From assembly GCF_946479755.1 (NCBI RefSeq), contig NZ_CAMLHC010000004.1, forward strand, positions 266,424-330,423: 64,000 nt of DNA, in the 5' to 3' direction. Under the pieces are notes generated by a model that worked only from the letters and a program-made list of their open reading frames with translations, was not told where the DNA came from and did no database searches. The number at the start of each line of letters is the position of its first letter. Position 1 is the first letter of the stretch. Origin of the DNA: an uncultured Chitinophaga sp. (GTDB lineage: Bacteria > Bacteroidota > Bacteroidia > Chitinophagales > Chitinophagaceae). A program made the translations under genes and the position numbers. Of the stretch, positions 8,667-15,879 are shown piece after piece.

Positions 8667-9446
8667 ATGGAATTCAACTTGTTGCAATATGAGGTGGCGT
8701 CCCGTGTCGCCACGATCACGCTGAACCGGCCCGACAAGCGGAATGCGCTGAACGGCCAGCTGGTAGCGGAGCTTCGGCAGGCATTTGCCCGGGCTGCTGC
8801 CGCAGACGACGTGAAAGTGATTATTTTGAAAGGCAATGGAGAAGCTTTCTGTGCCGGGGCAGACCTGGAATACCTGCAGCAGTTGCAGCAAAATACCTAT
8901 GATGAAAACCTGGCTGATTCGCGGGAGCTGATGCAACTGTTCCACGAGATTTACCAGCTCGATAAAGTGGTGATAGCACAGGTAGAAGGCCATGCCGTAG
9001 CCGGTGGATGTGGCCTGGTGACCGTCTGCGACCTGAGTTATGCCGTACCCGAAGCCATGATGGGCTATACCGAAGTGAAAATAGGCTTTATTCCTGCCCT
9101 GGTGGCTGTTTTCCTCGTCCGTAAAATAGGAGAGGGAAGGGCCCGCGAGTTGCTGCTGACCGGCCGGCTGGTGACCGCCGAAAAAGCCGCCCGCGACGGG
9201 CTGATCACCGCCGTTGTACCTGCCGGAGAAATGAAGGAATATGTGGCCAAAGTGGCTGCCAGTCTATGTAACGACGCATCCGGCAACTCCCTGAAGGTGA
9301 CAAAAAAATTGATTGGCACAGTGTTGGACTTACCTATACAAGACGGGCTGGAGCATGCAGCTGAATTAAATGCCGCCACCCGTGGACATGAAGATTGTAA
9401 ACGCGGGATAGCTGCGTTTCTGCATAAAGAAAAGCTGGTATGGTAA
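8667..9446 (+). CDS. Enoyl-CoA hydratase/isomerase family protein
   Basis: Crotonase-fold cytosolic enzyme of 259 residues, the usual family length. NRPDKRNALN (about 19-28) and GEAFCAGADLEYL (about 57-69) form the CoA pocket and first oxyanion-hole strand. EGHAVAGGCGL supplies the second. Both acidic residues needed for hydration seem present: the Glu of AVPEAMMGY and the Glu of GRARELLLTG. This favours a hydratase over a simple isomerase. The substrate is not readable; methylglutaconyl-CoA hydratase is one possibility. It runs in the same direction as the next gene, 38 nt apart. Confidence 0.85.
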   Translation: MEFNLLQYEVASRVATITLNRPDKRNALNGQLVAELRQAFARAAAADDVKVIILKGNGEAFCAGADLEYLQQLQQNTYDENLADSRELMQLFHEIYQLDKVVIAQVEGHAVAGGCGLVTVCDLSYAVPEAMMGYTEVKIGFIPALVAVFLVRKIGEGRARELLLTGRLVTAEKAARDGLITAVVPAGEMKEYVAKVAASLCNDASGNSLKVTKKLIGTVLDLPIQDGLEHAAELNAATRGHEDCKRGIAAFLHKEKLVW

Positions 9447-9484
9447 AACCTACCGGCTGTCAACCACTCACCAACACCACGACT

Positions 9485-10138
9485 ATGTCATACCGGTTGT
9501 TTTTAACATATTTCCTGCTCTTTATCACCAGCCCTATACTGGCACAGCGCGTCATTTCCGACGCCAAGATCGTTTACAAGATAGACCTGCCACCTGAGCG
9601 GGCGCAGATGGACGCTATGCAGGAGGGCAGCACCCTTACGCAGTACATGCGGGGGCAGTTGAGCAGGATAGACATGGACTTCAACATTGTCAAATACACC
9701 TACCTGATCAACAGCAAGGAGGAAACGCTGACCACGCTGATAGACCAGCATGGCAACAAGTACCTGATCCGGGCCAGCAAGGGGCAGTACGAAAAGGAGC
9801 TGAAGCAGTATGAGAATGTACAGTTTAAGGACCAGCCAGAGACCCGGCAGATTGCAGGCTATACCTGTAAAAAGACTATTGGCACTATGCCGGACGGGGT
9901 GACCACCTTCGAAGTATATTACACACCCGACCTGGTGCCCGAAAACAGGCATTATAACCGCCGTTTTGCCAATCTGAAAGGGATACCCCTGGAATTCGAG
10001 ATCGTGACCAAAACCGGCTCCAAAATGCGGGTAATTGCCACCAAAGTGGAATTGTATCCTATCCCTGCTTCTTATTTTGATGTACCGAAGACCGGTTATA
10101 AGGTCGTAAGCCCGGAAGAGCTGAAGAATATGCAGTAA
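9485..10138 (+). CDS. Secreted GLPGLI/DUF4412-like protein
   Basis: Exported protein of 217 residues and unknown function. The ATG at 9485 is preferred to an earlier one overlapping the hydratase gene because it begins a clean signal peptide (MSYRLFLTYFLLFITSPILA). The mature part is rich in beta strand. It contains IAGYTCKKTIGTMPDG and NLKGIPLEFEI, which match the pattern of Bacteroidota GLPGLI-type proteins in which a tyrosine/lysine-rich repeat precedes a G-[IL]-P-L-E-[FY] element. The role is unknown; an outer-surface or periplasmic location is likely. A terminator follows at 10248. Confidence 0.7.
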   Translation: MSYRLFLTYFLLFITSPILAQRVISDAKIVYKIDLPPERAQMDAMQEGSTLTQYMRGQLSRIDMDFNIVKYTYLINSKEETLTTLIDQHGNKYLIRASKGQYEKELKQYENVQFKDQPETRQIAGYTCKKTIGTMPDGVTTFEVYYTPDLVPENRHYNRRFANLKGIPLEFEIVTKTGSKMRVIATKVELYPIPASYFDVPKTGYKVVSPEELKNMQ

Positions 10139-10247
10139 TGTGATCGCCGGAGCGCCCGGCCCGGAGGGGTTGCAGGGGTGTTCTGGCAGGCAGAAGCTGA
10201 TCAGACGAGGGCGTAGCCATCTCCCGAAACAAATATAAAAGTAAAAA

Positions 10248-10283
10248 GGCCTATCAAGAAGTCGTTAAACTTGTTGATAGGCC
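10248..10283. terminator. Bidirectional terminator
   Basis: GGCCTATCAA pairs with TTGATAGGCC around a 16-nt loop, between two convergent genes, with an A-rich run on the left. Confidence 0.75.
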
Positions 10284-10310
10284 CGTATTTGTATTGAAGA
10301 AACGTTAAGG

Positions 10311-10703
10311 TCAGCCTTTCTTAAGCGGCAGGATAATCTGCAGTTTTTGAAAGTTCATGTTGCTGGGCTGCTGTATGGGTTGTACAGTGTAAGGCACCAC
10401 GTATGTCATATTACCTTTGGTATAGGTCATGACAGATTGAAAATTAATCACATTGGTATTGGTGAACTTAAAATTCGAATTGTAGCTGCCTGTGAATCTG
10501 TAACCGGCGTCCAGGGCCAGGTTAGTTTTGGGCATGGCGGTATTCAACACGAAATGGACGTTATCGGTCTTTTTCGCCTTTTCTTTTTCATTATCGGTGG
10601 GCAAAAGGGTATTTGCCACTGCGCTAATGGCAAACAGAGCCATAGCGCCTGCTAACAAACAGGACAATGAAAAAGTCTTTGATATGTGGATTTTCGTTTT
10701 CAT
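10311..10703 (-). CDS. Small secreted protein of unknown function
   Basis: 130 residues beginning MKTKIHISKTFSLSC. A hydrophobic export signal runs to about residue 30 (MALFAISAVAN). The rest is mostly beta strand, with YRFTGSYNSNFKFTN and a hydrophobic C-terminal strand LQIILPLKKG. I recognise no family. The start at 10703 is chosen over an in-frame one at 10721 because it directly precedes the signal sequence. Single gene, convergent with the GLPGLI-like gene. Confidence 0.6.
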   Translation of the reverse strand: MKTKIHISKTFSLSCLLAGAMALFAISAVANTLLPTDNEKEKAKKTDNVHFVLNTAMPKTNLALDAGYRFTGSYNSNFKFTNTNVINFQSVMTYTKGNMTYVVPYTVQPIQQPSNMNFQKLQIILPLKKG

Positions 10704-10818
10704 TGTAACACAAATATACAAACTTATTGGATCTGTTATATAACAAATCCTTAACGCAAATTACAACAAATTCTTAATAAAATGTTAAAAAGTTTATAAA
10801 CGGTTTTAAATGCTGCGA

Positions 10819-10848
10819 TTTGGTGGATACAGAAATGTCTTATATTTA
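10819..10848 (+). promoter_or_regulatory. Promoter of the TPR gene, predicting an almost leaderless mRNA
   Basis: TTTG (10819-10822), an 18-nt spacer and TATATTTA (10841-10848), seven of eight matches to the -7 consensus. The ATG follows only 5 nt later, so transcription should start at or next to the start codon. Confidence 0.6.
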
Positions 10849-10853
10849 CATTA

Positions 10854-12275
10854 ATGAGTAAAGATTTTTCTTTTTTAAACGAGGATTTTGATGATCTGAG
10901 AGACTTGTTGCAGCAGTTTGAAAATCTGAGGGCGGGCAAATCTCACTCTTTTCTGGACGAGGACTCATTTGAGCAGATCATAGACTACTATGACGAGCAG
11001 GACGAAATGCCGACCGCATTACAAGCCGCCGAAATAGCCATAGCGCAGTTCCCCTATTCCTCTACACTCCTTCTGAAAAAGGCCAACTTACTGATAGAAA
11101 CCAAGAAGTACAAAGAAGCCCTTCATTTACTGGACAAAGCCGCTTTGCTGGACCGCAACGATATCAACCTATATATCCTGCAGACCGACGTATACCTGGC
11201 GCTGAACCAGCATCAGAAGGCGGCGGACGTGCTGAATGAGCAGATTGACCAGTTTGAGGGGGAGGACAAGACGGAATTATTACTGGAACTGGCCGACGTA
11301 TATGATGACTGGGAGGAGTTTGAGAAGGTGTTCGACTGCCTGAAAATGGCGCTGGAGCATGAGCCCAACAACGAGGAAGCGCTGCACAAGATCTGTTTCT
11401 GGACGGAGTTTACCGGCAGAAACGAGGAAAGTATCCGGTTACATACCTGGATCATCGACGAGCATCCGTTTAACCAGCTGGCCTGGTTTAACCTCGGCAC
11501 CGCTTACCAGGGGTTGAAACTGTATGAAAAAGCCATTGACGCTTATCAGTACGCCGTAGCCATCGACGAGAAATTTGATTATGCCTACCGTAACATGGGC
11601 GACGCCTATATCCGCCTGCGTAAGTACGCCGATGCGATCGAAGTATTACAGAAGCACCTGGAGATTGCCAAACCCGAAGACGTGATCTATGAGGCCATCG
11701 GCCACTGTTATGAGCGGCAGCGTAAGTATACCCAGGCCCGTTATTACTACCGGAAAGCTTCCCACCTGAGCCCTAACGACGATAAGTTGTTTTACAAGAT
11801 CGCCGTGGCCTACATGATGGAGGAAAACTGGGACAATGCCGCCAAATCACTGCTTAACGCACTGAAAATAAACAAACAAAGCGCTGAATACAACATGAGC
11901 CTCGGCGAATGTTACCTGCAGATGGGCAAGGAAAAAGAAGCGCTGCTTTATTTCGTGAACGCCGTGCGTATCCGCCCGAAGAGCATACAGCCCTGGCAGG
12001 AGCTGGTAAAAGGCCTGTATGTGTTTGGTTTCCTGGAGGAAGCGCTCGAGCAACTGGCCGCTGCTGAAGAAAAAGCCGGCCGTAAACCGGTATTCCAATA
12101 TTACCGGGCCGCCATCCTGATAGCCCAGGGTAAAACAAAAGAAGGATTGCTGCACCTGGAAACCGCGCTGCAGCAGGCTCCCAAGGCCCTTAAAAAACTG
12201 GTGGAGCTGGACCCAGCCATTTTACAGCATGTGAGTGTGGTAGACCTGATCGCTCAATACCGCAGGAAACGTTAA
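10854..12275 (+). CDS. Tetratricopeptide repeat protein
   Basis: 473-residue, acidic, probably cytoplasmic TPR scaffold with no signal peptide. Repeats run through most of the chain: about residues 59-92, 93-126, 161-195 and then continuously from about 197 to 385, for example AWFNLGTAYQGLKLYEKAID and DYAYRNMGDAYIRLRKYADA. The N-terminal block FSFLNEDFDDLRDLLQQFEN precedes the repeats. Such proteins are widespread in Bacteroidota, but the binding partner is unknown. Single-gene unit with its own promoter. Confidence 0.85.
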   Translation: MSKDFSFLNEDFDDLRDLLQQFENLRAGKSHSFLDEDSFEQIIDYYDEQDEMPTALQAAEIAIAQFPYSSTLLLKKANLLIETKKYKEALHLLDKAALLDRNDINLYILQTDVYLALNQHQKAADVLNEQIDQFEGEDKTELLLELADVYDDWEEFEKVFDCLKMALEHEPNNEEALHKICFWTEFTGRNEESIRLHTWIIDEHPFNQLAWFNLGTAYQGLKLYEKAIDAYQYAVAIDEKFDYAYRNMGDAYIRLRKYADAIEVLQKHLEIAKPEDVIYEAIGHCYERQRKYTQARYYYRKASHLSPNDDKLFYKIAVAYMMEENWDNAAKSLLNALKINKQSAEYNMSLGECYLQMGKEKEALLYFVNAVRIRPKSIQPWQELVKGLYVFGFLEEALEQLAAAEEKAGRKPVFQYYRAAILIAQGKTKEGLLHLETALQQAPKALKKLVELDPAILQHVSVVDLIAQYRRKR

Positions 12276-12313
12276 CCAATGTTATTTACTTTTAAAATAA
12301 AGTATAGTCTTCT

Positions 12314-12321
12314 TATTTTTG
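12314..12321 (+). promoter_or_regulatory. Possible -7 box upstream of phosphosulfolactate synthase
   Basis: TATTTTTG matches the Bacteroidota -7 consensus. TTTT about 20 nt upstream is a weak -33. The resulting leader would be about 130 nt. Confidence 0.4.
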
Positions 12322-12456
12322 CGCCGGCTTTTTAAATTGTCATGGACATAAGCCATTGTATTTCCGGTTACTAAAATTGCAGCTAAACTATCCCAACTTG
12401 CCAGGTGAAAAATAGTGTATGTTTTACTGACCAATAAGAAGATAAAAATATTTCAA

Positions 12457-13221
12457 ATGAATTTTAATCTGACACAAATCCCGGAAAGGACGCAGAAACC
12501 CCGCACCCATGGGCTTACCATGGTGATGGACAAGGGGCTTAGTTTGGAAGAAGCAAGAAATTTTTTATCGGCGTCGGGACCTCACGTGGATATCCTGAAG
12601 CTCGGCTTTGGTACTGCGTTTGTCACGCCCAACCTGCGCGCGAAAATTGAGCTTTACCAGTCGGCCAACATTCCGGTATATTTTGGCGGTACTTTGTTTG
12701 AAGCATTTCTGATCCGTAACCAATTTGATGAATACGTGAAACTGGTGAAGGATTACGGTATTAGTTACATGGAAGTGTCTGATGGCTCTATCATCATCCC
12801 GCATGCTGAAAAATGCGGCTACATCGAAAAACTGTCCAAAATTGGTCTGGTATTGAGTGAAGTAGGCTCCAAAGATGCGGAGCATATTATCCCTCCTTAT
12901 AAATGGATCGAATTAATGAGAGCGGAACTGTCTGCCGGCGCCACCTACGTGATCGCAGAAGCCCGCGAAAGCGGTAACGTAGGCATCTACCGCGGCACCG
13001 GTGAAGTACGTGAAGGCCTGGTACAGGAAATCCTGACCCAGATCCCCGCTGAAAAAATCATCTGGGAAGCGCCACAGAAAGCACAACAGCTGTACTTCCT
13101 CGAACTGGTAGGCTGCAACGCCAACCTCGGCAACCTCGCCCCGCATGAGGTGATCTCCCTCGAAGCCATGCGCGTAGGCCTGAGAGGCGATACCTTCCAC
13201 CTGTTTCTCGACAAAGAATAA
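12457..13221 (+). CDS. Phosphosulfolactate synthase family protein (ComA-like)
   Basis: TIM-barrel enzyme of 254 residues. The family adds sulfite to phosphoenolpyruvate to form phosphosulfolactate; in archaea this leads to coenzyme M. Recognisable stretches are HGLTMVMDKGLSLEEA, DILKLGFGT, YMEVSDGSIIIP and VIAEARESGNVGIYRG. The C-terminal HEVISLEAMRVGLRGDT is typical of the family. The ATG at 12457 is chosen; an upstream frame from 12415 adds 14 lysine-rich residues that look untranslated. No coenzyme M genes are nearby, so a sulfonate product such as a sulfonolipid precursor is an inference only. A terminator follows at 13248. Confidence 0.82.
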   Translation: MNFNLTQIPERTQKPRTHGLTMVMDKGLSLEEARNFLSASGPHVDILKLGFGTAFVTPNLRAKIELYQSANIPVYFGGTLFEAFLIRNQFDEYVKLVKDYGISYMEVSDGSIIIPHAEKCGYIEKLSKIGLVLSEVGSKDAEHIIPPYKWIELMRAELSAGATYVIAEARESGNVGIYRGTGEVREGLVQEILTQIPAEKIIWEAPQKAQQLYFLELVGCNANLGNLAPHEVISLEAMRVGLRGDTFHLFLDKE

Positions 13222-13247
13222 TTATTCCGTAAAGGAATGATATATTG

Positions 13248-13300
13248 GGACCTGATTATTTATAATGCAACAAAACATTCTAAATAATCAGGTCCTTTTC
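13248..13300 (+). terminator. Rho-independent terminator
   Basis: A 15-bp perfect stem, GGACCTGATTATTTA/TAAATAATCAGGTCC, with an 18-nt loop and a TTTTC tract, between phosphosulfolactate synthase and aroE. Confidence 0.9.
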
Positions 13301-13318
13301 TGTTTTAAATCATCACGC

Positions 13319-14050
13319 ATGAAAACATACGGTCTTATTGGTTATCCGCTCAGCCACTCTTTTTCCAAAGGTTTTTTTACCCGGAAATTTGAAGAGGAGC
13401 ACATCGCCGGATGTCAGTATGAAACCTTCCCCATACCCGCCATCACCGAATTGCCGGCACTGCTGGCGCAGCATCCGGACCTGTGCGGACTGAATGTCAC
13501 CATTCCCTACAAAGAACAGGTGATCCCGTATCTCGATGAACTGAGCGAAGCCGCCGCCAATATCGGCGCGGTCAACTGCATCCGCCTGAAGGACGGCAAA
13601 AAGAAAGGCTTTAACACGGACGTAATCGGGTTCCGTCAATCCCTGCAGCCTTTGCTGCAACCGCATCACAACCGGGCCCTCGTACTGGGCACCGGCGGCG
13701 CCGCCAAAGCGGTCATGTATGCCCTGCAGGAAATGAACATCCCTTACACAGTGGCCAGCCGTACACCCGGTAACGGCACCGTGGCCTACAGCTCGCTGGA
13801 CCAGGCCGCCATGGAAGCCCATACGCTGATCATCAACACTACGCCACTGGGCATGTACCCTAACGTAGACGCCTGTCCGGATATTCCGTACGCCTCTATC
13901 ACTTCCCGGCATCTGTTGTACGACCTGGTATACAACCCGGCAGAAACCCTGTTCCTGCAAAAAGGCGCTGCGCAGGGAGCCGTCATCAAAAATGGCCATG
14001 AGATGCTGATATTGCAGGCGGAAGCGTCGTGGGACATCTGGAACGGGTAG
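13319..14050 (+). CDS. aroE: Shikimate dehydrogenase
   Basis: NADPH-dependent reduction of 3-dehydroshikimate to shikimate in aromatic amino-acid synthesis. 243 residues, slightly short for the family (about 270). YPLSHSFSKGFF (8-19) binds shikimate. NVTIPYKEQV carries the catalytic lysine and NTDVIGF the partner aspartate. VLGTGGAAKAV is the dinucleotide loop, and NTTPLGMYPN and NGHEMLILQA complete the family pattern. The ATG at 13319 is preferred because the upstream extension from 13265 overlaps the terminator stem. Confidence 0.93.
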   Translation: MKTYGLIGYPLSHSFSKGFFTRKFEEEHIAGCQYETFPIPAITELPALLAQHPDLCGLNVTIPYKEQVIPYLDELSEAAANIGAVNCIRLKDGKKKGFNTDVIGFRQSLQPLLQPHHNRALVLGTGGAAKAVMYALQEMNIPYTVASRTPGNGTVAYSSLDQAAMEAHTLIINTTPLGMYPNVDACPDIPYASITSRHLLYDLVYNPAETLFLQKGAAQGAVIKNGHEMLILQAEASWDIWNG

Positions 14051-14252
14051 TTTCACGCAAAGCGCGCGGAGTTCACGCAAAGCACGCAAAGGAGCAAAGA
14101 GCGCAAAGATTATATAAGCGAGCAGAGAAAGCAAAGGAGCGAAGATCAAATCGAATTGATCTTCGCTCCTTTGCTTTCTTATTTAAACTTAAAAAAATCT
14201 TTGCGCTCTTTGCTCCTTTGCGTGCTTTGCGAGAACCTCCGCGAGCCTGCGA
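14051..14252. repeat. Second giant intergenic hairpin of the CGCAAAG type
   Basis: The left arm has multiple CGCAAAG and GCAAAGGAGC units (TTCACGCAAAGCGCGCGGAG, CACGCAAAGGAGCAAAGAGC). The right arm holds their complements (GCTCTTTGCTCCTTTGCGTG). The centre pairs AAGCAAAGGAGCGAAGATCAA with its complement around TCGAA. It fills the gap between the aroE stop and a convergent methyltransferase stop, the same position as the element at 724-886. The opening bases TCACGCAAAGCGCGC are shared with that copy, but the inner sequence differs. Confidence 0.82.
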
Positions 14253-14255
14253 GTA

Positions 14256-15053
14256 TTATATAGGTTTGATCATATAATACATACATGTGGTCACAAAATC
14301 GCGCACATATGGGATCGCTGCTACCGGTTTCCACTGTTCGCGGGCGCTGACATTGAACTTGTATTTGTAAATGGGATTGATCAGGTAAAACCGGCGCTGC
14401 GTGATTTTATAGCCCTGCCGTTTGACGATCCGCTCAAACCGCTCAATGGAAATACCGGTAGACTTCACGTCCATCAGTTCGGACACGATATCATTTTCTT
14501 CACCGAACATCCGCAGTACACCACGATAAACCGGCCGGGGCAGCAGGTGGATATAAGGCACCATGCTCAGGAACTTATTATGACAGATCTGCTGGTGGCC
14601 GCCGTGCGGCATGTACCAGGGCGGAAAACCAAAGTACACCTGTCCGCGTGGCGTAAGCAGCTGTTTCAGATGACCCACGATTTTCTCCTGGTCCGGTATA
14701 TGTTCAATGGCATCTTTCAGGATGATCACATCGAAGGAGTTACGGAATTCTCCCAGGAAATCGACATCATAAATATTTTTGGCGATCAGCTTCAGTTGCC
14801 CGGTGGTTTCGTATTTCCCCAGAAAACTTCTGGCCAGTTCTATCCTGGCAGGCGCCAGGTCTACTCCCACACAGTGGCAGCCTTTCTCCAGCAACGGCGT
14901 CAGCACGCCGCCCTCGCCGCAGCCTACTTCCATGACGCGCAGGCCCTCCAGCTGCGGAAACTCCTGCTGGATAAACGGCACCACGTAATCGCGGGAGTTG
15001 TCTACCTGCTGCTGATAACGGAGCGTTGCATTCTTATGGTGTTCTAATGACAT
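14256..15053 (-). CDS. Class I SAM-dependent methyltransferase
   Basis: 265 residues. SAM motif I is VMEVGCGEGG (40-49). GVDLAPARIELAR is the ribose-binding acidic strand and IILKDAIEHI a post-III motif. PWYMPHGGHQQICHN in the C-terminal half resembles lipid- or glycan-modifying methyltransferases, but the substrate cannot be assigned. Single gene. A CAATTTTG near-match to the -7 box (plus-strand 15059-15066) lies 5 nt before the ATG, hinting at a leaderless message. Confidence 0.8.
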   Translation of the reverse strand: MSLEHHKNATLRYQQQVDNSRDYVVPFIQQEFPQLEGLRVMEVGCGEGGVLTPLLEKGCHCVGVDLAPARIELARSFLGKYETTGQLKLIAKNIYDVDFLGEFRNSFDVIILKDAIEHIPDQEKIVGHLKQLLTPRGQVYFGFPPWYMPHGGHQQICHNKFLSMVPYIHLLPRPVYRGVLRMFGEENDIVSELMDVKSTGISIERFERIVKRQGYKITQRRFYLINPIYKYKFNVSAREQWKPVAAIPYVRDFVTTCMYYMIKPI

Positions 15054-15171
15054 GTTAGCAAAATTGCGTGAATTTATGCAAAAGCTTCTAGCTTTTAGTA
15101 GTTATTGGTTACAATATTTTACTATATAACCAGTAGTTATACAGGATATGGTCCGCTAAACGTGATTTAGC

Positions 15172-15179
15172 TATCTTTG
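15172..15179 (+). promoter_or_regulatory. -7 box of truB, 4 nt from the start codon
   Basis: TATCTTTG is a perfect match to TAnnTTTG and ends 4 nt before ATG 15184. No clear -33 is seen. It predicts a leaderless truB message. Confidence 0.5.
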
Positions 15180-15183
15180 CGGG

Positions 15184-15879
15184 ATGCAAACAACCGATAA
15201 GACGAAATACCAGGAAGGAGCTGTAATACTGGTTAATAAACCGCTGACATGGACTTCCTTTGATGTAGTACGCAAAATAAGAAATTTAACGAAAGCCAAA
15301 ATAGGTCATGCCGGCACGCTGGACCCGCTGGCTACCGGGCTGTTGATCTGCTGCACCGGAAAAATGACCAAAAAAATAAACGAATACCAGGCTCAGGAGA
15401 AAGAATATACAGGCACTTTTACCCTTGGCGCCACCACACCTACTTTCGACATGGAATCGGAGCCGGAAAATTTCAAAGACATCGCCGGTATTGATGAAGC
15501 TACCCTGAAAGCCGCTACGGAAGGGTTCTTAGGCGAACTTATGCAGCTGCCGCCCATTCACTCCGCGATCAAACAAAACGGTAAACCGATCTACCTGCTG
15601 GCCAGAAAAGGGGTGGATGTGAAAGTAGAACCGCGTAAGATCACCATTTCGGAGTTTGAGATTACCAAAATAGAACTGCCTGTTGTGCATTTCCGCGTGG
15701 TATGTAGCACGGGCACGTATATACGCTCTCTTGCCAACGATTATGGCGCTGCTTTAGGCTGTGGCGCTTATTTGAGCAGTTTGTGCCGTACCCGTATCGG
15801 TGCATTCAGGCTGGAAGAAGCGGTGGATATGGAAACTTTTATAGCTGCCAACAGCGCTCCTAAAACGGATAACCAATAG
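15184..15879 (+). CDS. truB: tRNA pseudouridine(55) synthase
   Basis: Isomerises U55 in the T-loop of tRNAs. 231 residues, the short bacterial form without a PUA domain. The catalytic aspartate is D47 in HAGTLDPLATG. Other family elements are GAVILVNKPLTWTSFDV (12-28), QLPPIHSAIKQNGKPIY and CSTGTYIRSLANDYG. The last 20 nt overlap the 3' end of the convergent tamL gene. Confidence 0.95.
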   Translation: MQTTDKTKYQEGAVILVNKPLTWTSFDVVRKIRNLTKAKIGHAGTLDPLATGLLICCTGKMTKKINEYQAQEKEYTGTFTLGATTPTFDMESEPENFKDIAGIDEATLKAATEGFLGELMQLPPIHSAIKQNGKPIYLLARKGVDVKVEPRKITISEFEITKIELPVVHFRVVCSTGTYIRSLANDYGAALGCGAYLSSLCRTRIGAFRLEEAVDMETFIAANSAPKTDNQ

